DNA from: Algoriphagus taiwanensis
GTDB lineage: Bacteria; Bacteroidota; Bacteroidia; Cytophagales; Cyclobacteriaceae
Reading direction: 5' to 3'
Length of the DNA: 64,000 nucleotides
NCBI RefSeq assembly: GCF_036245645.1
Contig: NZ_BTPE01000001.1
Span: 429,704-493,703, forward strand
How positions within the stretch are numbered: position 1 is the stretch's first letter; every line of letters starts with the position of its first letter. The notes beneath the pieces were generated by a model that did not search any database, was not told where the DNA came from, and saw only the letters and a list, made by a program, of their open reading frames with translations. Positions 43,519 to 53,329 of this stretch are shown here, piece by piece. The position numbers were made by a program, and so were the translations under genes.

Positions 43519-46500
43519 ATGATCCGATTTTTGCTGGAGCGGCCGATCGCGGTGATGATGTCCTTTTTGGCCTTGGTGGTCTTTTCGCTCATTGTCTTCC
43601 GCCTCCTGCCCATCTCACTTTTGCCCCCGATCGATGTCCCGCAGATCGTGGTCAAGGTCACCTATCCCAATGCCTCCCCGGAGTCCATCGAGCAAAATGT
43701 GCTGCAACAGATTCGGGAAGGACTGATCACTCTGAATGGGCTGGAAGAAATGGAGAGCAAGGCCGGTTCGGAAGTGGGGACGGTCCGACTGACCTTTGAC
43801 TACGGAACCCAAATGGAGCTGGCCTACATCGATGTCAATGAAAAGATCGACCGACTGGTCAATTCCCTCCCAAGGGACCTGACCCGACCCGAAGTCATCC
43901 GAATCAATACTTCGGATATTCCTGTGGCCCGGGTGCAGGTGATTCCCAAAGAAAATACCGACCCGGTGGAAGTCAGCCTCCTTGCCGAAAACGTCCTGAA
44001 AAAGCGAATCGAGCAGCTTCCGGGTGTCTCTCTGGTCGATATCAACGGGAAGCGGGAGCGGATCATTTCCGTGCAGCCGGATGATGAAGCTTTGGCGGCC
44101 TTAGGGATGACTCAGAAAAATCTTATCGAAGCCATTCAGGCTGGAAATGCAGAATTGCCTGGCATCAGCGTCAAGGACGGGCAGTTTCGCTACTTTTTGC
44201 GTCTGGCAACCCGAGTCGATACCCCAAATGACATCGAATCCCTTCCGGTCCGGTCTCCCAAAGGAACTCTCGTCCCTCTGGGCCGGGTAGCCAAAGCCCG
44301 CTACGAAACCCAAGAGATGCTGGGATTTCACCTGTTTGGCCTGCAGGAAGGGCTGGTCATCACCGTACACAAGCAGGCTTCTGCCAAAATGAACGAGTTG
44401 ATCCCCGAGCTGAAAACTTCCCTCGATTACTTCCGGGCAGACTATCCTCAGGTGGACTTTGAACTCACCCAAGACCAAAGCAATCTGCTCAATGCCGCCA
44501 TTTCCAACCTGCAGACCAGTTTGCTTTTTGGGGGAATCTTTGCCTTTGCAGTGCTCTTTTTGTTTATCAAAGACTTCCGGATTCCCCTGATTATGGGGGT
44601 GAGTTTGCCGACTTCCTTGCTGATCAGCTTCTTGGTTTTTTACTTTTTCGGCATTTCGATCAATATTATTTCGCTTTCAGGCTTGGCCCTGGGGATTGGG
44701 ATGCTGATCGACAATGCGATCATCGTTTTGGACAATATCACCCGAAAGCGGGAGTCCGGACTGCCTCTCTTTGAAGCCTGCGTACAGGGTGCCAATGAGG
44801 TGATGGGTGCTTTGATCAGTTCGGTGCTGACGACTTTGGCGGTATTTGTTCCCTTGGTGTTTTTGAGTGGGATTTCCGGGGCCTTGTTTTATGATCAGGC
44901 GGTAGCTGTGGCGGCGATTCTTTCGGTGTCGCTGATGGTGGCCTTTGTCCTGCTTCCCCTTTTGTATTGGCTGATTTTCCGGATTGGAAAAAGACAAAAC
45001 CTTCAGGGAGAGCCCAAGGCGTTTTTGAAAACTTTGGGCCTGTATGAGCGGGTATTTTCCTTGGTTTTTGCCCGGAGGAAAATGGCCCTTATCGCCTTTT
45101 TTATCCTGATTCCTTTGGGATTGGGCTTGGGCCTTCTGCTCCCTTCATCAGGACTTCCCGAAATCGAAAAGCCGGACGCTACCTTGGAAATTGACTGGAA
45201 TGAACCCATTTCTGCTGCCCAAAACCGGGATCGGATGCTCAGTTTGATTCAGGGAATCAGGAATTATTCCCAAGCCGAGACGGATGTGGGGGTGCGTCAG
45301 TTCCTTCTTTTTGACGGAGACAATTCCATTCAGAAATCCCTCCTTTACCTGCTTTTCCCTTCCGAAGCTGAGAAAAATACGCAAATCGAAATCTTGAGAG
45401 CGCGATTGGTGGAGGAGTTTCCTTTGGCGACTTATGTGCTTGGAGATGCGCCCAATGCTTTCGATCAGCTTTTCTCCAGCAATCTGCCTTTTTACGAAGT
45501 GAGATGGAAAGACCTCACTCAGAAGAAACCCATTCCTGCCGAAAAAATGAAGCCTTGGCTGGCTGATTTTCCAACACAAGAATGGACCCCGGGGCCGGGA
45601 TTGCAGGAAGAGCGGTCGGTGGTCTTTTCCCTTTTGGCAGAGAAGCTGGCCTTGTACCAGACTCCCGTGGAGTCGGTGCAGGAGCAGCTTTCCCGCTTGT
45701 TTGGGGTGTTTACGATTACGGATATCCGGCGATTTGGGGAGGTGACGCCCATTCGCCTAAAGGAAAATCAGGATCGCTTTGAGGATTTGCTTCGCAATAC
45801 CCGAATCTTTGCCTCGGACAGTACCTCCTACCTGTTGGGAGAATTTGTGGATTTCCGATACACCAATCAGTACAAGTACATCACCGCAGACCGGGGAGGA
45901 ATCTATCAGAGTGCGGAGGTGGAAGCCGAAAATCCAGATAATCTGGCCGGAGACTATGTGAGCTGGGGAGTGGGGCATGACCTGGCCGTGGAGATGAAGG
46001 GACAGTATTTTAGAGACCAGGAAAATCTCCGTCAATTGATCGGGATTTTGGGTGTGTCGGTCTTACTGCTGTATTTTATTCTTGCGGCCCAGTTTGAAAG
46101 TTTTGTGCAGCCACTGATTGTGGTGTTTACCCTGCCTTTGGGGATAGGAGGAGCATTTTTGATCCTTTTACTCACCGGTTCCTCGCTGAATGTGATGTCC
46201 GCAATCGGGCTGGTGGTGATGCTGGGGATCATGGTCAATGATGCCATTTTGAAGATCGACACGATTAATCGCCTGAAGTTGGATTTTGCGAAGGATACTT
46301 CCCTCAGCGAAAAGCAAATCCGGGAAAAGGCGATTCATGAAGGGGGAAAGATCCGACTCAAGCCTATTCTCATGACTTCGATTACCACGATTTTGGCGCT
46401 GATTCCGATCATTTTCAGCGCGGGATTGGGAGCGGATTTGCAGCGGCCTTTGGTCTTTTCGGTGATTGGAGGCTTGACGATCGGGACAGCCACTGCGTTG

Positions 46501-46563
46501 TATTTCGTGCCGCTGATGTATTGGTTTTTTGATAAAAATGTAGGGAAAAGAGAAAAGCTATGA
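43519..46563 (+). CDS. RND efflux permease, first of two
   Basis: 1014 residues, AcrB-like proton-driven exporter. N-terminal FLLERPIAVMMSFLALVVFS; two periplasmic loops of about 300 residues; 12 membrane segments. TM4 has GLALGIGMLIDNAIIVLD, carrying the aspartate of the proton relay with Asn at the second relay position; TM10-11 has MVNDAILKID, where AcrB has Lys940, so the relay differs from AcrB in these positions. The substrate is unknown. It ends by overlapping the second permease by four bases (ATGA). Confidence 0.93.
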   Translation: MIRFLLERPIAVMMSFLALVVFSLIVFRLLPISLLPPIDVPQIVVKVTYPNASPESIEQNVLQQIREGLITLNGLEEMESKAGSEVGTVRLTFDYGTQMELAYIDVNEKIDRLVNSLPRDLTRPEVIRINTSDIPVARVQVIPKENTDPVEVSLLAENVLKKRIEQLPGVSLVDINGKRERIISVQPDDEALAALGMTQKNLIEAIQAGNAELPGISVKDGQFRYFLRLATRVDTPNDIESLPVRSPKGTLVPLGRVAKARYETQEMLGFHLFGLQEGLVITVHKQASAKMNELIPELKTSLDYFRADYPQVDFELTQDQSNLLNAAISNLQTSLLFGGIFAFAVLFLFIKDFRIPLIMGVSLPTSLLISFLVFYFFGISINIISLSGLALGIGMLIDNAIIVLDNITRKRESGLPLFEACVQGANEVMGALISSVLTTLAVFVPLVFLSGISGALFYDQAVAVAAILSVSLMVAFVLLPLLYWLIFRIGKRQNLQGEPKAFLKTLGLYERVFSLVFARRKMALIAFFILIPLGLGLGLLLPSSGLPEIEKPDATLEIDWNEPISAAQNRDRMLSLIQGIRNYSQAETDVGVRQFLLFDGDNSIQKSLLYLLFPSEAEKNTQIEILRARLVEEFPLATYVLGDAPNAFDQLFSSNLPFYEVRWKDLTQKKPIPAEKMKPWLADFPTQEWTPGPGLQEERSVVFSLLAEKLALYQTPVESVQEQLSRLFGVFTITDIRRFGEVTPIRLKENQDRFEDLLRNTRIFASDSTSYLLGEFVDFRYTNQYKYITADRGGIYQSAEVEAENPDNLAGDYVSWGVGHDLAVEMKGQYFRDQENLRQLIGILGVSVLLLYFILAAQFESFVQPLIVVFTLPLGIGGAFLILLLTGSSLNVMSAIGLVVMLGIMVNDAILKIDTINRLKLDFAKDTSLSEKQIREKAIHEGGKIRLKPILMTSITTILALIPIIFSAGLGADLQRPLVFSVIGGLTIGTATALYFVPLMYWFFDKNVGKREKL

Positions 46564-49500
46564 CTCCATTTCGGGTTTTGATTGCTTTTGTGGTGTTGGG
46601 AATTTTGGGGTTTGCCACGGTTCCCCTGCTGTCCGTGGATTTGAATCCCCGGGAGCGGGAACCCGTACTTTCGGTCGGTTTTACCATCCCTCAATCTTCT
46701 CCTGAAATCATCGAAAAACTCGGCACCTCTCCGTTGGAAGGGGCTTTTTCCCAACTTACAGAGCTAAAGCAAATCAAGTCCGTATCCAATTACAATCAGG
46801 GCTCGGTTACCCTTCGCTTTGATAAGAAGGCGAATATGGAACTGAAGAAATTCGAGGTGCTTGCCTTGATTCGGCAGATTTATCCGCAACTGGATGAGCG
46901 CATGTCGTATCCGGTGGTGACCCAAAGTGCCGAATCCCGCTCGGATATCAAGACCCCGATTCTCACCTACAGCGTGAATGGGCCTTTTGCCAGTTTTGAG
47001 ATCAAAAAAATCACTGAAGATGTACTCAAGCCTGCGATCACCCGATTTGCGGAGGTGGAGGAGGTGCAGGTGCGTGGTGCCAATGATTTGCAACTTTATG
47101 TGACCTTTGATGGGCAGCGCTTGCAGGCTTTCGGCCTGAGTCGAAATCAGCTAAGTCAGGAGCTGACTCGAGCCTTTGGGCAGCAGTTTCCCGGGACGGT
47201 CTACAACAATCAAGGTGAGACGCTCTTTGTAACCCTAGATCGGAAATTGACCAATCTGGAGCAGTTGGAAAACCTGATCATCAAGCAAGACCAAGGCCTG
47301 GAAATCCGCCTTCGGGACGTGGCCAAAGTCACCCTGGAGGAGGCGGAGCCGATCAGTTTTTATCGGATCAACGGAAACAATTCTGTGACTCTATCAATCT
47401 ACAACCGGGACGGAGTCAACAAAGTCCTGCTTGCCAAAAGTCTGAAAGCCTCACTGGAAGCGGCAAAGGTGAATTTACCCCAAGGCTTTGAAGTCAGGCT
47501 GGAGAATGACGACACGGAGTTTTTGGAGAAAGAGCTGAACAAAATCTATCAGCGCTCGGGCCTTTCCATTCTGATTTTGATTGCCTTTATTTTTCTGATC
47601 AACCGAAATATCAAATACCTGAGCATTCTCTTTTTGGGGATTGTGGTCAACCTGAGTTTGACCTCGATGATCCTCTATTTTTTGGGTGTGGACATCCATT
47701 TGTATTCCATTGCAGGCCTGACGATCAGCTTTGGGCTGGTAGTGGACAATGCCATCGTGATGATGGATCACCTGCATAAGTACCGCAATCGAAAGGTGTT
47801 TATGGCCCTTTTGGCGGCATCCTTGACGACGGTGGCGGCCTTGCTGCTGGTTTTGCTTTTGCCGGAGGAAGACCGGAAAAATCTTACGGAATTTTCCATC
47901 GTAGTTTCGGTCATGTTGGGAGTCAGCTTACTGGTGGCTTTGTTTTTTACCCCGGCTTTTTACGAGGTTTTGTTTAAAGATTCGGTGGTGAAAGGGAGAA
48001 AATTGAGCATCCCTCAGCTGCGCACCCGTGTGAATTGGCTGAATCGATACGAGCGAATGGTCGGAGGGACTTCCCGCTTCCGAAAAGCTTTCCTTTTTGG
48101 GGTGATCTTGCTATTTGGGACACCGATTTTCTTTTTGCCTGCCAAATGGGAAGGGCAGGAGTGGTACAATAAAACGGTCGGAAATACCTTTTACCAAGAA
48201 GAAATCCGACCCTATGTGGACAAAGCACTTGGTGGTTCTCTGCGGATGTTTGTGCGGGGTGTGTATGAGAAAAGCAGCTATCGTGAACCCGAAAAGACGC
48301 GTCTTTATGTCTCAGCCCGACTTCCTTTTGGCAATACGCTACAGCAGATGGATTTCATCATGCGGGAGTTTGAGGAATACCTGAAAGGTGTGGAGGGCAT
48401 CGATCAGTTTGTGACTTATGTGATTTCAGGACAATACGCTCAAATTGTAATCACTTTTAAGGAAGCCTACGAAAAAGGGGCCTTGCCCTATCAGCTCAAA
48501 GGGAAACTTTCGGTCAAATCCACGGATTGGAGTGGGGCACAATGGAACATTTACGGGGTCGGACAGGGCTTCTACACCGGTGGAGGAGGAGAGGGGATTC
48601 CCAGCTTCCGAGTGGAGATGCGCGGGTATAATTTTGACGAGTTGGAGCGGCAGGCGGATGTCTTGGCCGAAAAGCTCCTACGCCACAAGCGAATCCAAAC
48701 CGTCAATACCAACGAGCGGCTCAGCTATAATGAGCAAAAAACGCAGGAGTATGTCCTCCGCCTGGATCAAAACCAAATTGCCCTAGGAGGGACTTCCCAA
48801 TACGAATTGGTCAATACGCTTCAGGACCTTTCCAAGCCTCAGCGCCCGGCGGCTTACCTGAATTTGGCAGATCAAAACTATGGACTCATGCTCAAGGAGG
48901 AGCAGTCGGAAGACTTCTCCAAGTTTGATTTGGAGCAAAAGGGCCTATTCAGTGGAGAGGAGAAAATCGTTAAAATTTCGGATTTCGGGGCCCTTTCTCT
49001 GGAGACGACGACTAATGCCCTACACAAGGAAGACCGGCAATACCTGCGGGTGGTTTCCTTTGAATACATGGGTTCAGCGAAATTTGGAAACGAATACCTC
49101 GAGGAAGTATTGAAAGAACTGAAAGCTCAAATGCCGATTGGCTACGAAGCCAAAAAGCAGGAATGGGGCTGGAGCTTTGAGCAGACCAAAAGGCAATATG
49201 GGCTTTTGGGGCTCCTGATCGTGGCTATTTTCTTTATTTGCACAATTCTGTTTGAGAATTTCCGTCAGCCCTTCTTGATCATCTTTCTGATTCCGATCAG
49301 TTTTATCGGGCTGTTTTTGATCTTTTCCCTTTTCGACTTCTACTTTGACCAAGGAGGCTATGCGGCTTTTGTCATGCTGGGTGGATTGGCGGTGAATGCC
49401 GGGATATTCATCTTGAATGATTTCAACAACCGAAGTGGGAAAAAAGAAAACCGAAAACTTCTGAAATCCATTGCCGGCAAAGCCATCCCCATTTTGCTCA

Positions 49501-49670
49501 CGGTGCTTTCCACCTGCTTCGGTTTGATTCCTTTCCTGATCGAGGGGCAAAATGAGATCTTTTGGTTTTCTCTGGCGATAGGAACCATAGGCGGGCTGGT
49601 TTTCAGCTTGCTGGGGGTATTTTGGATCTTGCCGGTGATGATGTGGAGGAAGGTGAAAAAGCAGGCTTGA
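46560..49670 (+). CDS. RND efflux permease, second of two
   Basis: 1036 residues. N-terminal FRVLIAFVVLGILGFATVPL; TM4 GLTISFGLVVDNAIVMMDH; TM10-11 GGLAVNAGIFILNDFNNR. Only loosely similar to the first permease at the level I can see, with a different N-terminus and different relay surroundings, so it is not a recent duplicate. Two permeases with one adaptor recall MdtABC, in which a MdtB-MdtC mixed trimer is the pump. There is no TolC-type gene downstream; it must use one from elsewhere. Substrate unknown. Confidence 0.92.
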   Translation: MTPFRVLIAFVVLGILGFATVPLLSVDLNPREREPVLSVGFTIPQSSPEIIEKLGTSPLEGAFSQLTELKQIKSVSNYNQGSVTLRFDKKANMELKKFEVLALIRQIYPQLDERMSYPVVTQSAESRSDIKTPILTYSVNGPFASFEIKKITEDVLKPAITRFAEVEEVQVRGANDLQLYVTFDGQRLQAFGLSRNQLSQELTRAFGQQFPGTVYNNQGETLFVTLDRKLTNLEQLENLIIKQDQGLEIRLRDVAKVTLEEAEPISFYRINGNNSVTLSIYNRDGVNKVLLAKSLKASLEAAKVNLPQGFEVRLENDDTEFLEKELNKIYQRSGLSILILIAFIFLINRNIKYLSILFLGIVVNLSLTSMILYFLGVDIHLYSIAGLTISFGLVVDNAIVMMDHLHKYRNRKVFMALLAASLTTVAALLLVLLLPEEDRKNLTEFSIVVSVMLGVSLLVALFFTPAFYEVLFKDSVVKGRKLSIPQLRTRVNWLNRYERMVGGTSRFRKAFLFGVILLFGTPIFFLPAKWEGQEWYNKTVGNTFYQEEIRPYVDKALGGSLRMFVRGVYEKSSYREPEKTRLYVSARLPFGNTLQQMDFIMREFEEYLKGVEGIDQFVTYVISGQYAQIVITFKEAYEKGALPYQLKGKLSVKSTDWSGAQWNIYGVGQGFYTGGGGEGIPSFRVEMRGYNFDELERQADVLAEKLLRHKRIQTVNTNERLSYNEQKTQEYVLRLDQNQIALGGTSQYELVNTLQDLSKPQRPAAYLNLADQNYGLMLKEEQSEDFSKFDLEQKGLFSGEEKIVKISDFGALSLETTTNALHKEDRQYLRVVSFEYMGSAKFGNEYLEEVLKELKAQMPIGYEAKKQEWGWSFEQTKRQYGLLGLLIVAIFFICTILFENFRQPFLIIFLIPISFIGLFLIFSLFDFYFDQGGYAAFVMLGGLAVNAGIFILNDFNNRSGKKENRKLLKSIAGKAIPILLTVLSTCFGLIPFLIEGQNEIFWFSLAIGTIGGLVFSLLGVFWILPVMMWRKVKKQA

Positions 49671-49731
49671 AAAATAAATTGGATTTGGTGTCCTATTTTT
49701 TAATCCATTTAGCGATAAACAAAAAAACAAA

Positions 49732-50901
49732 ATGAGAAAGCTGTTGATTTTTGGGAGCCTTGTTCTAGGCATTGGGAGTTGTAGCGAGGAAAAAAGTGTT
49801 GAAAAAGCCTCCGGATTTGAAGCGGAATTGGAATGGGTGGATTCGGTCGTGGTAGATTCTTTTTATGACCTGACCCTTGCGGCGGTAGATGCTGAGGATG
49901 GTCGCATGATATTCAAAGACCGTTCTTTGAGTCATATTTATTTAACTGATCCCGCGGGGATGATTTTGGATACGCTGCAACTCAAAGGAGAGGCCCCAGA
50001 TCAGGTAGCTTTTCCGGTGGAGTTGGTTTTTGATGAGGGGAATTTGATCATCAAAGATATGGAAGCCGGTATGCCTTTGAATTTTTTCACCAAGGATTTC
50101 AAAAAAATGAAAAAAAGTCCTCCTCTAGCCCTTGGACTTAGTTTCCTTGAGATTAACCCTTTTTGGGTCAGCTTTTCCCCTATACAGTCCGAAGGAAAAA
50201 AGCTTATCGTGGGTATGGAGGGAAATGGAGTAGATCCCGAGTTGATGACCGAGAGCTGGAAAAAGGCCGAGTTTTATTCTCAGGCGAAGGCTGGATTTAT
50301 TTATGATCCGGAATCGGATTCACTTTGGAGATTCAATTCCTTCCCGGAGAACTGGGAATTCAGGAAAAATGGAGAATGGAAAGGACAGGTTTTTCCTTTT
50401 GTGCAAGCGCTGGAGAAGCGAGGTTTGATCGGGATTTTGCCAAGAATCGGGAATCAGTTTTTTCTTTACCAATGGGAAAATCAAAAGCTGAAGCTTGTAG
50501 GAGAAACTTTCTTAAGCCATCCCGATCGAAATGAGGGATTGGAGTTTGATCCAAAGGAAGATTACTTTCTTTATCCCAGTTTCACAGACTTAAAAAGTGG
50601 AGGAAATTTCTTTTTGATTCAATTCCATACCGAGATTCCAAAATCTGCGCGTGATGAATTTAAGGCAAGAAATCCCAATTATATGAATGATCAGGAATTC
50701 AATGAGGTATTCAAAAAATACTGGAAAGACAAGTTTATTTTGGTGAATCACTTAGGGGAAAGTTTTGCACTTAAAGAGCTTCCCGTGGAAGGTAAAGTCC
50801 ATTTCGTGGATAAAAATGATGTCGTCTACATCAAGCCCAAATCCGAAGTGGAAATGGATTACAATGTGTTCTACCGCTACAAGATCAAAGACAAAAGTTG
50901 A
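49732..50901 (+). CDS. Propeller-like lipoprotein
   Basis: 389 residues. Lipobox FGSLVLGIGSCSEEK (Cys at about 17). Motifs such as LQLKGEAPDQVAFPVELVFD and NLIIKDMEAG parallel the 41315-42352 protein (EGEGPMDLSYPEQLVLD, NISILDHGN), so both may be 6-bladed propellers of one broad family. Alternatively it is DUF4221. It follows the RND operon by 61 bases and is convergent with the DUF5723 gene. Function unknown. Confidence 0.68.
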   Translation: MRKLLIFGSLVLGIGSCSEEKSVEKASGFEAELEWVDSVVVDSFYDLTLAAVDAEDGRMIFKDRSLSHIYLTDPAGMILDTLQLKGEAPDQVAFPVELVFDEGNLIIKDMEAGMPLNFFTKDFKKMKKSPPLALGLSFLEINPFWVSFSPIQSEGKKLIVGMEGNGVDPELMTESWKKAEFYSQAKAGFIYDPESDSLWRFNSFPENWEFRKNGEWKGQVFPFVQALEKRGLIGILPRIGNQFFLYQWENQKLKLVGETFLSHPDRNEGLEFDPKEDYFLYPSFTDLKSGGNFFLIQFHTEIPKSARDEFKARNPNYMNDQEFNEVFKKYWKDKFILVNHLGESFALKELPVEGKVHFVDKNDVVYIKPKSEVEMDYNVFYRYKIKDKS

Positions 50902-50928
50902 AAATTGCCAAAGCTAGATTCCTTTGAT

Positions 50929-52269
50929 TTAAAGGGTAGAGTTGGCTTTTACCCCCTTTTTGTAAATGGGGATTTGAACTCCAAAATAAGCATCCGTACT
51001 TCTGGAGTTTTTGGAAATTAAATTGGTGAGAATAGAGCCAGAGCCTAAGATCACAGGACCCAATCGAACGCCTACTCCCCATGATACACTTCCATCGTAT
51101 TGACGGTAGGAAATGGGACTATATAGGCTGAACCAACCTGTTTCCATTCTTGGAGTCAGAACAAAGCTGTTAATTACTTGACTTACAGGAAACTCTTCGT
51201 TGGATTTTAGACTGATAGAGCCCTGTGCTGAAAGATAAAATCGGTTGCTCAGCGCATAGTCCGCAAAAAGCTGAAGAGAAGTAGGCATTCCCAAGTTGAC
51301 AGTTGCACGTTGTTGGCTTCCAGAATAGTTTTCTTCTAAGAATTCAATTAAATCCTGCTCGGGAATTTCATCCAATAGAAGGGTTTGGTTCATGTCATAG
51401 TCCCAGTCATTGAAATTTTGGTATCGGATGCTTCCTAGATCCAAGATTGATACGCCTACTTTGAATTTGTACCCATCAGTGTAAGCCTTTTTACTTTGAT
51501 CTTTTATTTGAAAAATAAAACCCAAGTCTGCTCCAAATCCGGATTCTAAATCGCTAAAAATGTCATCTTCTGAGTCAAAGTTTTCTGAATAGCCAAAATT
51601 TAGGTTACCCCGCGTGGTCAGGGAATTGGGAGTTTCCAGATACACGGCACCCAAAACCCGACTGTACCCAACAGCTCCGCGGCCTCCTGCGAGATACTTG
51701 ATCGTGGCAGCTCCTCGAAGGCTGTAAGCTTCATTTTCTACCAGTACCCTACCGTAGGTAAGACCAATCTCTGCCCATGTATGAGCAATTCCTGACAAGT
51801 CTTGCATCACTACCTCAAAACTACCAGATTCATCTTCACCAACAATGGTCTGAAAGAATTCCCCACCCACGTTGTTGAGATTGAAAAAAGTCCGAAACCG
51901 AGTTGTAAGTGCCAGACTGTTTTTTGAATCCAAATTAAGCTGGAAGCCAGGGCCAAATAAATCCAGATTGCCCACAAAGTTGTTGTCAGGCTTGGGATTT
52001 AGATTAGAGTTTTCCTGAAACTTTTGAAAGTTGGTGACTTGATCCAGATCACCTAGGCTGAGCCCTATGTAGTCATTGCCTACATAGGCACTAACTGAGA
52101 ATAAGTGGATCTCTGATTTGAGCCGGGGGTTAATTACGTTAGCCGGATTTAGGCTGAGTCCTTTTATTCCGGCTCGATTATCAATTTGAGCTCCAATAAT
52201 GGTTTGGGATATCGCGTCTAGTCGCCCAAAGAACATCAGGGCCAAAAAGCTGAGATGATATTTATTCAC
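50929..52269 (-). CDS. DUF5723-like outer-membrane barrel protein
   Basis: 446 residues with a signal peptide region (LSFLALMFFGRLDAISQ). LSLNPANVINPRLKSEIHLF, GLSYGRVL-type glycine-rich strands, FKVGVSILDLGSIRYQNF and the aromatic amphipathic strands throughout match Bacteroidota DUF5723 proteins, thought to be outer-membrane barrels related to PorP/SprF-like or FadL-like proteins. Function unknown. It ends 27 bases from the propeller gene with no clear terminator. Confidence 0.75.
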   Translation of the reverse strand: MNKYHLSFLALMFFGRLDAISQTIIGAQIDNRAGIKGLSLNPANVINPRLKSEIHLFSVSAYVGNDYIGLSLGDLDQVTNFQKFQENSNLNPKPDNNFVGNLDLFGPGFQLNLDSKNSLALTTRFRTFFNLNNVGGEFFQTIVGEDESGSFEVVMQDLSGIAHTWAEIGLTYGRVLVENEAYSLRGAATIKYLAGGRGAVGYSRVLGAVYLETPNSLTTRGNLNFGYSENFDSEDDIFSDLESGFGADLGFIFQIKDQSKKAYTDGYKFKVGVSILDLGSIRYQNFNDWDYDMNQTLLLDEIPEQDLIEFLEENYSGSQQRATVNLGMPTSLQLFADYALSNRFYLSAQGSISLKSNEEFPVSQVINSFVLTPRMETGWFSLYSPISYRQYDGSVSWGVGVRLGPVILGSGSILTNLISKNSRSTDAYFGVQIPIYKKGVKANSTL

Positions 52270-52495
52270 AACAGAGTAGAGTTAGTGGTTTTCTGAAAAA
52301 GAAGAAGGGCTGAATAGTCTAGCCTAATTTCCCTTCATTAGACAATATCAGGTTTTTATCTCAAAATCTGGTTACGGACAAGTTAAGAATCCCACTAAAT
52401 CCTAGCATTAAGAATAACAGGTCGGATAGAAAATAGAACTGACCTCAGGAGGTGTTTTTTTAAAACAAGAATGTTTTTTAAACAATCAATACGCG

Positions 52496-53191
52496 TTATA
52501 AGCCAATGTAAACCAGCCCAAAAGAAATGACGACCTGTTCCAAAGGTGCCTTTCTGGTTTCAAATTCAAATTGACCTCCTCCTCCAGGTAAAGGCACATA
52601 GCTTACGTCCCCTTTTGTCAGAAACCTTAGATCGCTGCTGCTCTGATAGTTGGCTTTAAATTCTAAAAAGAGCCCGGGTTCTGCGGCAATGGGGATTTGG
52701 ACTCCTGTACCCAAGCTATAGGCAAGGGTCCAGTTTTCCATGTCTTTTCCTGCCTCAATTATTTCCTCTGAGAGGATGGTTTCCCTGACCTTGTATCGAG
52801 TATAGAGGTAATTAGCTCCAAATTTTCCTTCAAAAAAGTGCCTTATTTTGCCCATTGGATTGGTCTGATAGCGGATGACGGCCATTCCGGTAAAAATGTT
52901 GTTGTTTCTTCGGAGGCGAAGTTCATCATTGAACCCCGGATATAAATCGGTTCTCCTTTCCAGCTTGCTTCCATAGATACCATAGCCCAGTTCCACGCCA
53001 AGAGATACCGGTGCGGTAGGAGCTTCATAGAGGAAAAGGCCTGAGAGAGATGGGATAAACAGGCCTCCTACTTCATTCTTCAACTCTCCTACGGCTATCC
53101 CTCCATTGAAAAGGCCCCCTGCAGACCATACCTGGGCTGAAAGGGTCTGAGAAAATAGCGATAGGAAAAGAATAGCGAAAAGGTTTTTCAT
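52496..53191 (-). CDS. Small outer-membrane beta-barrel protein
   Basis: 231 residues. Signal peptide LFAILFLSLFSQTLSAQ. Alternating strands rich in Tyr, Gly and charged turns (SLGVELGYGIYGSKLERRTD, FEGKFGANYLYTRYKV, VQIPIAAEPGLFLEFKANYQ) and a C-terminal aromatic strand (FGLVYIGL) fit an outer-membrane barrel of 8-10 strands. Not assignable further. It lies 226 bases from the DUF5723 gene, in the same direction. Confidence 0.7.
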   Translation of the reverse strand: MKNLFAILFLSLFSQTLSAQVWSAGGLFNGGIAVGELKNEVGGLFIPSLSGLFLYEAPTAPVSLGVELGYGIYGSKLERRTDLYPGFNDELRLRRNNNIFTGMAVIRYQTNPMGKIRHFFEGKFGANYLYTRYKVRETILSEEIIEAGKDMENWTLAYSLGTGVQIPIAAEPGLFLEFKANYQSSSDLRFLTKGDVSYVPLPGGGGQFEFETRKAPLEQVVISFGLVYIGL

Positions 53192-53272
53192 AGGACCTGA
53201 ACTTGATTTTTCTTACGGAAAACTACCCAACTGTGGTTCGTTTAGAAGATTAGCTAGTTTAAATTTTCCCAC

Positions 53273-53304
53273 AAAAAAATCCCGAATAAAGGTCTTATTC
53301 GGGA
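53273..53304 (-). terminator. Terminator of the Gfo/Idh/MocA oxidoreductase
   Basis: Perfect 10-bp stem (TCCCGAATAA at 53280-53289 with TTATTCGGGA at 53295-53304), 5-nt loop, T7 on the minus strand at 53273-53279. It lies about 25 bases past the stop of the minus-strand gene at 53330. Confidence 0.9.
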
Positions 53305-53329
53305 CTTTGTTATCTAAGTGATTGGAAAA

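Noticed and set aside
49074..49772. 232-codon open frame on the minus strand
   Set aside because: Antisense to the 3' end of the second RND permease and the start of the propeller lipoprotein; Gln/Lys/His-rich composition is typical of a shadow of a hydrophobic gene.
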